In this document: piece by piece, positions 1-7,679 of the stretch
How the letters are laid out: each line of letters starts with the position of its first letter
Position numbering within the stretch: the first letter of the stretch is position 1
DNA from: JAGVSZ01 sp019137045
Lineage (GTDB): Bacteria > Pseudomonadota > Gammaproteobacteria > Burkholderiales > SG8-39
Direction: 5' to 3'
Length of the DNA stretch: 64,000 bases
NCBI GenBank assembly: GCA_046347635.1
Contig: JAXMFT010000001.1
Span: 476,599-540,598, forward strand
Position numbers and translations under genes: made by a program
The notes under the pieces: model-generated
Databases searched by the model: none
Told to the model about the DNA's origin: nothing
What the model saw: the letters and a program-made list of their open reading frames with translations, nothing else

Positions 1-240
1 GGCCTCCTCGAGGATGGTCGCGACCTCCGCGCGGAACGCCGGATCGTCGAGGCTGGCGTCCGCGCCGGTCAGCTCGCAGACGCGCTGGAAGAGGTCGAGA
101 TTGTTGACGGTGGTGAGGAAAGTGCCCTCGGTGCCGACGACGTAGAAGCTCTCGGGGAAGACGGCCTCGAGCAGCGACTCCTCGTCCGGACCGACGGTCT
201 GGTCATCGAGCACCACGAGGTCGTCGAGATCGATCGCCAT
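1..240 (-). CDS. Hypothetical protein, N-terminal part only (runs off the left edge)
   Basis: An open minus-strand frame starts at an ATG at 240 and runs 80 codons to the window edge without a stop. The visible part is acidic (repeated Asp-Asp and Glu), with a short hydrophobic stretch around Phe-Tyr-Val-Val-Gly, and has no signal peptide. I do not recognise the family. It is transcribed divergently from the EPS operon starting at 607. No clear ribosome binding site precedes the ATG. The even coding texture to the edge makes a real gene likely, but the start could differ. Confidence 0.5.
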   Translation of the reverse strand, partial: MAIDLDDLVVLDDQTVGPDEESLLEAVFPESFYVVGTEGTFLTTVNNLDLFQRVCELTGADASLDDPAFRAEVATILEEA

Positions 241-606
241 CGCCCGGGTCCGTCGGAAACGCGACGCAGGGATTCTAATCGGGGCGGCCGGAACCGGCGC
301 GAGCCTCGGGGCGCCGGGCGACCGCCTGCGCGCGGCGCCCGCTGCCATAAAATCCGGGCTGGGCGCGCGCGGACGGCGCGCGACGTCGCAGGTCGTGAAG
401 GACGTCACGCGGAAGCCGGCATGTTGCGAACCTGTAACACACTGGGATTGCAAGCGGGCTCGAATCTGGGTAACTAGAGGCGTTCCGGCGCGATCGTTCC
501 GGCGCCGGCGACCGATCCGCCGCGCTCGATGCCCCCGGTTCGGACAGCATGCGCGAGCGTGCGCCGAAGGAGGTGCGCGCCCGTGCGATCGGACAAGGGA
601 GGAAGC
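241..606. other. Divergent intergenic region upstream of the EPS operon
   Basis: About 365 bases without a convincing gene, between the left-edge minus-strand gene and epsL. It should hold the promoter of the plus-strand EPS operon. A weak sigma-70-like pair is TTGCAA (448-453) and TAACTA (471-476) with 17 bases between; the -10 is poor. CTGTAACACACTGG (432-445) resembles CTGTCACACTGG (21018-21029) upstream of the divergent sugar transferase. A good Shine-Dalgarno sequence, AAGGGAGGA, lies just before the GTG at 607. Confidence 0.4.
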
Positions 607-1851
607 GTGCTCGATTCTCTGGTGGCGGTCATGGCAGGCGTGGCGCTGCGGCGCGGCCGCGCCGGCCCGTCGCGGGGCGCGCTGGCGGCGCTCGTCCTCG
701 CGGCCGCCGCCGCCCCCGCGTGGGCGCAGGAATACGAGCTCGCGGTGGGCGTGGATCCGGCCTACGACGACAACATCATGCGCCTCCCCTCGAACGTCTC
801 GCCCAGCCAGGTCGGCGCGGGCGACCGGTCCCGCGGCTCGGCGATCTATCGCGGGTACTTCTCGGCGAACGCGAAAGTTCCGGTCGGGCGCCAGGAGTTC
901 GAGCTCAACCTGGTGGGCAACGCGTTCAAGTTCTCCGAGTACTCGTATCTCGACTACAACGCCCTCAACGGCTCGTTCGCGTGGCGCTGGCAGGCGGGCG
1001 AGCGCTGGAGCGGGCTCGCGTACTACGAGCACGTCAAGACGATCGCCCCGTTCATCGATTTCACTCCGGTGGTCCGGAACCTGCGCACCTACGACATGGC
1101 GCGCGTCACGGCGGAGTACTGGCTCCACCCGAGCTGGCGGCCGTACGTCGGCGCCTCCTGGACCGACGCGACCAGCAGCTACGAGCCGGCGCAACCCGGC
1201 GACGTGCGCGTGTACGCGGGCGAACTGGGCGTGAAGTACCAGGCCGCCGGGGACAACAACATTCGCGGCATCTTCACCTACAGCAGCGGGGAGTATCCCA
1301 ACCGCATCGTCGGCGACCCGTTCGGCACCGAGTACAGCCAGTACGACGTCGGCGTGGACATGCTGTGGAATTTCACCGACCGCAGCTCGCTCTACGGTCG
1401 GGTCGCGTACACCGATCGGCAGTACTCGGACGCGTCGGGGCGCGACTTCAGCGGTCCGACCGGAAACGTCGTGTTCAACTGGGGCGTGACCGGGAAGACC
1501 GCGATCCGGTTCGACCTGCGGCGCGAGATCGGCCTGTGGGAGGATCTCGCGGGCCGCTACTACGTGACCACGGTCGCGGGCATCACGCCGGTCTGGGACA
1601 TCTCCGCGGCGCTGCGCCTGGAGGCGAGCTACGAGCACTGGTGGCGCTCCTACCCGAACGAGGGCGTCACCACCCTGCCCGAGCGCGAGGACAACCTCGA
1701 TTTCGCGCGCGTGGTGCTCAGGTGGACGCCGACGCGCAGCTGGCTCCTGCGGGTCGGCTACCAGTGGTCGCAACGCGACTCGAATTTCCCGCTGGCGGAT
1801 TTCCGCGACAACCTCTACTTCGCTACGGTGCAGTTCGCCTTCAACCTGTAG
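607..1851 (+). CDS. epsL: EpsL-like outer-membrane beta-barrel protein of the EPS operon
   Basis: A 414-residue protein with a Sec signal peptide (hydrophobic Ala/Leu stretch, residues 25-38, likely cut after Ala-Trp-Ala at 40). The rest is rich in alternating aromatic and polar strands and ends in Phe-Asn-Leu, as outer-membrane barrels do. It matches the EpsL type found at the head of Methylobacillus-like EPS operons, thought to act in polymer export across the outer membrane. I chose the GTG at 607 because AAGGGAGGA lies five bases upstream. An in-frame ATG at 631 also leaves a complete signal peptide. It is first in the operon, 31 bases before epsE. Family assignment rests on position and overall character rather than a catalytic motif. 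Confidence 0.8.
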   Translation: MLDSLVAVMAGVALRRGRAGPSRGALAALVLAAAAAPAWAQEYELAVGVDPAYDDNIMRLPSNVSPSQVGAGDRSRGSAIYRGYFSANAKVPVGRQEFELNLVGNAFKFSEYSYLDYNALNGSFAWRWQAGERWSGLAYYEHVKTIAPFIDFTPVVRNLRTYDMARVTAEYWLHPSWRPYVGASWTDATSSYEPAQPGDVRVYAGELGVKYQAAGDNNIRGIFTYSSGEYPNRIVGDPFGTEYSQYDVGVDMLWNFTDRSSLYGRVAYTDRQYSDASGRDFSGPTGNVVFNWGVTGKTAIRFDLRREIGLWEDLAGRYYVTTVAGITPVWDISAALRLEASYEHWWRSYPNEGVTTLPEREDNLDFARVVLRWTPTRSWLLRVGYQWSQRDSNFPLADFRDNLYFATVQFAFNL

Positions 1852-1882
1852 CGGCCACACTTCGGATCAGGACGGAGCAAGG

Positions 1883-2707
1883 ATGACGATCAATCGGGTT
1901 TTTCCATTCCAGGCGCTGGCGCTGCTCGCGGTCGCGCTGCTGCTCGGCGCGCCGCCCGGACCGGCCGCGGCGCAGAACAAGTCCGAGTCGGTGCTCGGAC
2001 CGGGCGATCTCATCAAGATCAGCGTGTTCCAGAACCCGGACCTCACGCTCGAGACCAGGGTGTCGGAAGCAGGCGGGATCGTGTACCCGCTCATCGGCGC
2101 GGTGAAGCTCGGCGGGCTGACCGCGACCGAGGCTGCGGGCGTAATCGCCGCGCGCCTGCGCGAGGGCAAGTTCCTCAACGAACCCCAGGTCAACGTCCTC
2201 GTGCTCACGGTGCGCGGCAACCAGGTCGCGGTGCTGGGGCAGGTGAACCGCCCCGGACGCTACCCGATCGAGGTGACCAACACGCGCGTCTCGGACATGC
2301 TCGCCCTCGCCGGCGGCATCACGGCCACCGGGTCGGACACGATCGTGCTGGTGGGCACGCGCGACGGCAAACCGTACCGGGCGCAGATCGACGTGCCGGC
2401 GCTGTTCCAGGCGAGCAAGGGCGCTGACGACCTCGCGGTCGCCGGCGGCGACGTGCTCTACGTGGACCGCGCGCCGCAGTTCTTCATCTACGGCGAGGTG
2501 CAGCGCCCGGGCGCCTACCGGCTGGATCGCGGCATGAGCGTGATGCAGGCGCTCGCGCAGGGCGGCGGCCTGACGCAGCGCGGCACCGAGCGCGGATTGC
2601 GCCTGCACCGGCGCGACGCGAGCGGCCGGGTGCAGGTGCGCGAGCCGACCATGGACGAGGCGATCCAGGCCGACGACGTCATCTACGTGCGCCAGAGCAT
2701 CTTCTAG
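1883..2707 (+). CDS. epsE: Polysaccharide export outer-membrane protein EpsE (Wza family)
   Basis: A 274-residue secreted protein. The signal peptide spans residues 1-30 (cut after Ala-Ala-Ala). The polysaccharide-export domain follows, with the typical GPGDLIKISVF start near residue 40. Two SLBB-like segments follow, near 105-155 and 185-245 (GNQVAVLGQVNRPG and FFIYGEVQRPGAY). In Wza-family proteins these form the periplasmic ring of the export channel. It lacks the C-terminal amphipathic helix and lipobox of E. coli Wza and is shorter, which is normal for the EpsE branch. GGAGCAAGG precedes the ATG. Its partner is EpsF, encoded 18 bases downstream. Confidence 0.9.
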   Translation: MTINRVFPFQALALLAVALLLGAPPGPAAAQNKSESVLGPGDLIKISVFQNPDLTLETRVSEAGGIVYPLIGAVKLGGLTATEAAGVIAARLREGKFLNEPQVNVLVLTVRGNQVAVLGQVNRPGRYPIEVTNTRVSDMLALAGGITATGSDTIVLVGTRDGKPYRAQIDVPALFQASKGADDLAVAGGDVLYVDRAPQFFIYGEVQRPGAYRLDRGMSVMQALAQGGGLTQRGTERGLRLHRRDASGRVQVREPTMDEAIQADDVIYVRQSIF

Positions 2708-2725
2708 CCGGTCGCGGGCTCGTTC

Positions 2726-4147
2726 ATGCTCACTCTCAGGCAACTCGCCTCGATCCTGCGCGCGCGCCATCGGCTCGCGCTCGCGGTCGCGGGCACGATC
2801 ATCGCGCTGACTGCGCTCGTGAGCTTCCTCTGGCCGCGGTCCTACACCGCGACCGCCACGCTCCTGGTCGACGTGAAGGCCGCCGACCCGATGGGCGGCG
2901 CGGTGCTGGGCGCGTCGCTGCCGCCGCCGGTGCTGCAGAGCTACCTCGCCACGCAGATCCAGATCATCCAGAGCGAGCGCACGGCGCTGGCGGTGATCAA
3001 GGCGCTCGGGCTCGCCGCCGACGAGCGCGCGCGCGAGCGCTGGGAGAAGGTGAGCGGCGGCGAAGGATCGTTCGAGATCTGGCTCGCCGACCAGGTACGC
3101 AAGAACCTGGAAGTGAAGCCCTCGCGCGACAGCCAACTGGTGAACGTCACCTATACCGCGCGCGACCGCAAGGAGGCGGCGCGTTTCGCCAACGCCTTCG
3201 CGCAGGCGTCGGTCCGGACCGACGTCGAGCTGAAGGCGCGGCCGGCGCGGGAATCGGCGGAGTTCTTCGACGAGCGCGCGCGCAAGCTGCGCGCGCAGCT
3301 GGAGGAAGCGCAGGCGCGCCTGTCGGCTTTCCAGCGCAAGTCGGGCATCACCGTGACCGACGAGAAGGTGGACGTCGAGAACACGCGCCTCACCGAGCTG
3401 TCGAGCCAGCTGACGATCGCCCAGGCGCTCGCGGCCGACGCCGCGGCGCGGCAGCGCGAAGCGCAGTCGGGCGCGGGCGCGCTGCCGGAGGCGGTCGCGA
3501 ACCCGCTCATCCAGGCGCTGAAGGCCGATCTCGGCAAGCAGGAGGCGAAGCTGAAGGAGCTCTCGGCGCAGCTCGGGCCGAACCATCCCCAGTACCAGCG
3601 CGCCGAGAACGAGGTGAAGGAGCTGCGCGCGCGCCTGAGCGCGGAGCTCGCGCAGGTGACGAGCAGCGTCGGCACGGCGGCGCGCGCCAACCGCCAGCGC
3701 GAGGCCGAGCTGCGCGCGGCGGTCGAGGCGCAGCGCAGGCGCGTGCTCGCGCTGCGCCAGCAGCGCGACGAGGTCGCCCTGCTGCAGCGCGAAGTCGAGA
3801 GCGCGGAGAAGGCCTACGAGGCCGTCGCCCAGCGCCGCACCCAGACCAGCATCGAGAGCCTCGCGAACCTGACGAATCTGAGCATCCTGTCGATGGCCTC
3901 GGAGCCCCTGCGCCACACCAGCCCGCGGCTGACGGTCAATCTCGCGCTCGGGATCTTCTTCGGCGGCCTGCTCGGCGTCGCCGCGGCGTTCCTGCGCGAG
4001 AGCTGGGACCGGCGCATCCGCGACGCGGACGACCTCGCGTCGGTGGTCCGCTTTCCGCTGCTCGGCGTCGTCGCGGACTCCTCCGCGCGCGATGGGCCCG
4101 CCGGCGCACACCCGCCGCTCCTGCCCGGCCCGTCGTCCCCGCACTAG
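2726..4147 (+). CDS. epsF: Chain-length determinant EpsF (Wzz / polysaccharide co-polymerase)
   Basis: A 473-residue inner-membrane protein. An N-terminal Wzz domain has the first membrane helix at about residues 16-36, followed by the usual YTATATLLVDVKAADP beta segment. A long Ala/Glu/Arg-rich coiled coil lies at about 185-365. A second membrane helix lies near 395-415, then a short cytoplasmic tail. Such proteins set polymer length and link the polymerase to the export pore. The kinase domain fused to many Wzc proteins is absent and is supplied by the next gene, epsG, as in Methylobacillus-type operons. No strong Shine-Dalgarno precedes the ATG. Translational coupling to epsE, 18 bases upstream, is plausible. 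Confidence 0.9.
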   Translation: MLTLRQLASILRARHRLALAVAGTIIALTALVSFLWPRSYTATATLLVDVKAADPMGGAVLGASLPPPVLQSYLATQIQIIQSERTALAVIKALGLAADERARERWEKVSGGEGSFEIWLADQVRKNLEVKPSRDSQLVNVTYTARDRKEAARFANAFAQASVRTDVELKARPARESAEFFDERARKLRAQLEEAQARLSAFQRKSGITVTDEKVDVENTRLTELSSQLTIAQALAADAAARQREAQSGAGALPEAVANPLIQALKADLGKQEAKLKELSAQLGPNHPQYQRAENEVKELRARLSAELAQVTSSVGTAARANRQREAELRAAVEAQRRRVLALRQQRDEVALLQREVESAEKAYEAVAQRRTQTSIESLANLTNLSILSMASEPLRHTSPRLTVNLALGIFFGGLLGVAAAFLRESWDRRIRDADDLASVVRFPLLGVVADSSARDGPAGAHPPLLPGPSSPH

Positions 4148-4157
4148 ACGGAAAGAC

Positions 4158-5345
4158 ATGACCAATCACCGCAGCGAGCCGACCGGCGTGCGAGCCGGTC
4201 GATCGCGAAAGAAGCGCGCCACCGCCTCGCAGCGTCCGCGCATCGGCGAGATTCTCGTCGATGCGGGCAAGCTCGCGGCCGAGCAGGTCGACCGCGCGCT
4301 CGATCACCAGGCCGCGCGCGGGCTCAGGTTCGGCGAGGCCGCGATCGAGCTCGGGATGCTCGCGTTCGAGGACGTCGAGTCGGCGCTCGCCTGGCAGCGC
4401 GCCAGCGCGCCGCGCGAGGCCGAGCCGGCCGCCCGGTCGCGCAGCCGATCGACCGGGCGCTCGAGCGTCAAGGCGCTCGTGCCGTCGGCGGGATCGCGCG
4501 CCGTCACGCTCGCCGGCCGGCGTCTCGGGGAGATCCTGGTCGCGCTCGGCAAGCTGCAGCCGATGGACGTCACGCGCATTCTCGGGGTCCAGACCGAGGG
4601 CGGCGGCCTGTTCGGCGCGATCGCGGTCCGGCTGAGCCTGGTCTCCGAAGCCGACCTGCAGGGCGCGCTCGCGCGCCAGTTCGACTACCCCTACCTCGTG
4701 GACGGGTCGAGCCCGGTCAGCCGCGAGGTCGTCGCGGCCTATGCGCCGTTCGGGGCGGAGGGCGAGGCGCTGCGGGGGCTGCGCAGCGAGCTGCTCACGC
4801 GCTGGTTCGAGCACGCGCAGGGCGGCCGGGCGCTCGCCGTCGTGAGCCCCGACCGCGGGGAGGGCCGCAGCTATCTCGCCGCGAACCTGGCGATCACGCT
4901 GTCGCAGCTCGGCAAGCGGACGCTGCTCGTCGACGCGGACCTGCGCAACCCGCGCCAGCACGCGATCTTCGCGCTCGACAACACTTCCGGCCTGTCGGCG
5001 GTGCTGTCCGGGCGCGGCGACTCGCGCGCGGTGCAGCAGATCAGCCCGTTCGACGACCTCTACATCCTCCCGGCCGGCATCCTGCCGCCCAACCCGCAGG
5101 AGCTCCTGGCGCGCGCGGAGTTTCGCGCCGCGATCGGGGCGCTCGAGCGGGAGTTCGGCGCGATCGTGGTCGACACGCCGGCAGGCACGCTGAGCGCCGA
5201 CGCGCGCACGATTTCCGGCAGCACCCGCGGCGCGCTCATGGTGGTGCGCCAGGACCGCTCGCGCGCCCAGGCGCTCGCGTCGTTCTCGCGCAGCCTGGAA
5301 GCGGCCGACGTCAGCGTCGTCGGCGCGGTGATGAACCGGGCCTGA
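4158..5345 (+). CDS. epsG: EpsG-type bacterial tyrosine kinase with duplicated MshEN-like N-terminal domain
   Basis: A 395-residue cytoplasmic BY-kinase that should phosphorylate itself and control EpsF. The ATPase half has a Walker A loop DRGEGRSYLAAN near residue 233 with Arg in place of the canonical Lys, Walker A' TLLVDADLRNPRQH, and Walker B AIVVDTPA. I recall Gly-Arg-Ser as normal for the EpsG branch. The N-terminal half is unusual: two copies of a GspE/MshEN-like module (about residues 29-85 and 119-180; RIGEILVDAGKL and RRLGEILVALGKL), where the EpsG proteins I know have one. The start is the ATG at 4158. An upstream in-frame start would overlap epsF. The C-terminus lacks an obvious Tyr cluster. 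Confidence 0.88.
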   Translation: MTNHRSEPTGVRAGRSRKKRATASQRPRIGEILVDAGKLAAEQVDRALDHQAARGLRFGEAAIELGMLAFEDVESALAWQRASAPREAEPAARSRSRSTGRSSVKALVPSAGSRAVTLAGRRLGEILVALGKLQPMDVTRILGVQTEGGGLFGAIAVRLSLVSEADLQGALARQFDYPYLVDGSSPVSREVVAAYAPFGAEGEALRGLRSELLTRWFEHAQGGRALAVVSPDRGEGRSYLAANLAITLSQLGKRTLLVDADLRNPRQHAIFALDNTSGLSAVLSGRGDSRAVQQISPFDDLYILPAGILPPNPQELLARAEFRAAIGALEREFGAIVVDTPAGTLSADARTISGSTRGALMVVRQDRSRAQALASFSRSLEAADVSVVGAVMNRA

Positions 5346-5375
5346 TTTCCCGGTCCGGACACGGCAGGAGCAGCG

Positions 5376-6836
5376 GTGGGGGTCGCGTTCGGGCTGGGGG
5401 GAGCGGTGCTCGCGACCGTCGTCGCGATCGCGGCGTTCGCCCTCGCCGTCTCCCGCCCGTGGCTCGTCATCTACCCCTATCTCGCGGTGCTCGTCTTCTT
5501 CCCCCACGGCGGCTGGGGCGCGGCGGAGCCGGGCACCGCGGACATCTACGCGCGCGGCGGCGGGCAGCTCGTCTTCCCGCTCGTGACCTGGTACCTGTGG
5601 GGCATGGCGCTCGTCGCGCTGGTCTGCGGCCGGCTCGACCGCGCGCAGGCCGCGCCGCTGAACATCGCGCGCTACTTCTGGCTCTTCGCCGCCCTGTTCG
5701 CCGGCCAGCTCGTGGTCGCCGCGCTCACCGACGTGCTGATGGAGGACGCGGTGTCGATGATCGGGCTGATCGGCGTCGTCAACATGAGCCTGTTCTTCTT
5801 CGTGCTGGTGTCGGTCGTCAGGACTCCGGCGCAGCTCGACCGGCTCGTCCAGTTCCTCCTGATCTGCATCGCGGCGCGCGGGCTGTACGGCCTCGCGCGC
5901 TTCGCCTTCTTCGGCGGGGACCCGGTCAACCCCTACGCGAACCTCGAGGAGATCGCGATCGACGTCACCTTCTTCGACGTCAACGACAGCCTGCTCGCGC
6001 TGCTCGGCGCGTTCATCGCGGCGATGCGGCTGCTGCAGCCGGACACGTTCGCCGGGCGCCGCGTGCGCGTCCAGTACCTCGCGCTCCTCGCGATCGGGTT
6101 CGCGACCGCGGTGCTCTCGTCGCGCCGCCAGGTCTGGGCGGGGCTGCTGCTCGCGATAGCAGTGTACTTCTTCGTGGCGCCGCGGGAGCACCGGCGCGCG
6201 GCGATCGGCGGCACCCTCGCGGCCCTGGGCGTCGCGGTGGTCGCGGTGGTCGCGGTCGCCTACCAGCGGTTCGAGTCGGTCGTCGCTCCGGGCGCGACCT
6301 TCCTCGAGATGCTGTTCCCGGACTTCAAGAGCTCCGCCGGCGTGATGCAGGGCGCCCGCCCGCGCGAGCTCGCGTACGTGGTCGAGACGATCCTCAGGCA
6401 CCCGGTCTTCGGCGTGGGGCCGGCGGGCCGCTACGACGGCTACGGCATTCCGTGGCAGGTCGGGGAGCACGCCTACCAGTTCGTGCACAGCGGCTTCGGC
6501 CACGTCGCGCTCAAGGGCGGGCTGGTCGGGCTGGCGCTGTTCGTCGCGATGCTGCTCGCCTGCGTCGCGTTCACCTGGCGCAGGCGCGCGGAGATTCCGG
6601 AAGCGTATCGATCGGTCTACTTCGCGGGCGTCGCGGGGCTCGCCTTCCTCCTCCCGACCCTCGCGATCAGTACGCCGCTCACGGAGATCCGCAGCATGCA
6701 GCTCCTCGGTCTCGCGCTCGCCCTGCCCTACGTGACCCATCGCGCGACCCGCACCCTGATGCAGGCATCCGCGTCCACCTCCCTGCAGCCGGCGCGCCGG
6801 ATCGCCCCGGCAGGAATGGCATCGCATGAAAGTTGA
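5376..6836 (+). CDS. O-antigen ligase / polymerase-like membrane protein (Wzy_C type)
   Basis: A 486-residue protein with about ten hydrophobic helices and one long periplasmic segment (about residues 300-370) carrying RPRELAYVVETILRHPVFGVGPAGR. That layout matches the Wzy/WaaL O-antigen polymerase-ligase superfamily, and the Arg-rich loop is typical. In this operon it most likely polymerises lipid-linked repeat units. Relatives in exosortase loci are named O-glycosylation ligases, so ligation cannot be excluded. The start is the GTG at 5376, five bases after CAGGAG. The 3' end overlaps the next gene by 11 bases, suggesting coupled translation. Confidence 0.8.
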   Translation: MGVAFGLGGAVLATVVAIAAFALAVSRPWLVIYPYLAVLVFFPHGGWGAAEPGTADIYARGGGQLVFPLVTWYLWGMALVALVCGRLDRAQAAPLNIARYFWLFAALFAGQLVVAALTDVLMEDAVSMIGLIGVVNMSLFFFVLVSVVRTPAQLDRLVQFLLICIAARGLYGLARFAFFGGDPVNPYANLEEIAIDVTFFDVNDSLLALLGAFIAAMRLLQPDTFAGRRVRVQYLALLAIGFATAVLSSRRQVWAGLLLAIAVYFFVAPREHRRAAIGGTLAALGVAVVAVVAVAYQRFESVVAPGATFLEMLFPDFKSSAGVMQGARPRELAYVVETILRHPVFGVGPAGRYDGYGIPWQVGEHAYQFVHSGFGHVALKGGLVGLALFVAMLLACVAFTWRRRAEIPEAYRSVYFAGVAGLAFLLPTLAISTPLTEIRSMQLLGLALALPYVTHRATRTLMQASASTSLQPARRIAPAGMASHES

Positions 6837-7629
6837 CGACGCACCGATGACCCGGCGGCGCCGCGGCGCCGTGCTCGCGTGCCGGGTGGACGCGGTGACG
6901 GCCGACGAGGCGCTCGTGCGCGTCGCGTCCTGGGCGGAGGCGCGCGAGTCGCGCTACGTGTGCGCCTGCAACGTCCACGCGGTCGTGACCGCGTGGCGCG
7001 ATCCGTCGTTCCGGCGGGTCGTCGACGGCGCCGACCTCGCCCTTCCGGACGGCGCGCCGGTGGCGTGGCTCCTGCGCCGTCTCGGTTTCGAGGATCAGCG
7101 GCGCGTGTGCGGCCCCGACTTCATGTGGGAGTTCTGCCGGCTCGCCGAGCGCAGGGGAATCGCCGTCTGCCTCGTGGGCAGCACCGAGGCGGTACTGGAG
7201 CGGCTCGCCGCGCGGCTGCGGGCGGCGTTTCCGGCGCTGCGCCTGGCCGGCGCGTGGTCGCCGCCGTTCCGCCCTCTCACCGCCGCCGAGGAGGCCGAGC
7301 TCGTCGCGCAGATCGACCGCTCCGGCGCCGGCGTCGCGTTCGTGGGGCTCGGATGCCCGAAGCAGGAGCGCTGGATCGCGAGCCTGCGCGGGCGAGTGCG
7401 CGCCGCGATGATCGGGGTCGGCGCCGCGTTCGAGTTCCATGCCGGGACGCGCGCGCGCGCGCCCGCGTGGATGCAGCGCCTCGGGCTGGAATGGCTGCAT
7501 CGCCTCGCCTCCGAGCCGCGCCGGCTGTGGCGGCGCTATCTGGTGACCAACGCGCTGTTCGTCGCCGGGGCGGCGGCGCAGCTCGTGCGCGATGCCCGCC
7601 GCGCGCGCGGGTCGGACGCGCCGCGCTAG
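6826..7629 (+). CDS. WecG/TagA/CpsF family glycosyltransferase (GT26)
   Basis: A 267-residue cytoplasmic transferase. Family landmarks in order are CNVHAVVTAW (near 50), LPDGAPVAWLLRRLG, RVCGPDFMWEF, FVGLGCPKQERWI (near 180), GVGAAFEFHAGT and the C-terminal WMQRLGLEWLHRLASEPRRLWRRYL. WecG/TagA enzymes add ManNAc-type or similar sugars to undecaprenyl-linked acceptors, so it should add one residue of the EPS repeat unit; the sugar cannot be read from the sequence. The ATG overlaps the preceding membrane gene by 11 bases. The next gene begins 50 bases downstream. Confidence 0.9.
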   Translation: MKVDDAPMTRRRRGAVLACRVDAVTADEALVRVASWAEARESRYVCACNVHAVVTAWRDPSFRRVVDGADLALPDGAPVAWLLRRLGFEDQRRVCGPDFMWEFCRLAERRGIAVCLVGSTEAVLERLAARLRAAFPALRLAGAWSPPFRPLTAAEEAELVAQIDRSGAGVAFVGLGCPKQERWIASLRGRVRAAMIGVGAAFEFHAGTRARAPAWMQRLGLEWLHRLASEPRRLWRRYLVTNALFVAGAAAQLVRDARRARGSDAPR

Positions 7630-7679
7630 GCGATCCGCGCCGCAGCGACGTCCCCGTCACCCTACCCGCGCGAGGATTC

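Noticed and set aside
420..480. Possible sigma-54 promoter upstream of epsL
   Set aside because: No GG-N10-GC arrangement is found in the region, so only a weak sigma-70-like pair is kept.
1841..6830. Very long minus-strand frames opposite the EPS genes
   Set aside because: They are shadows of the plus-strand codons, rich in Arg, His and Asp, and lack any family signal. The plus-strand genes have clear domains.
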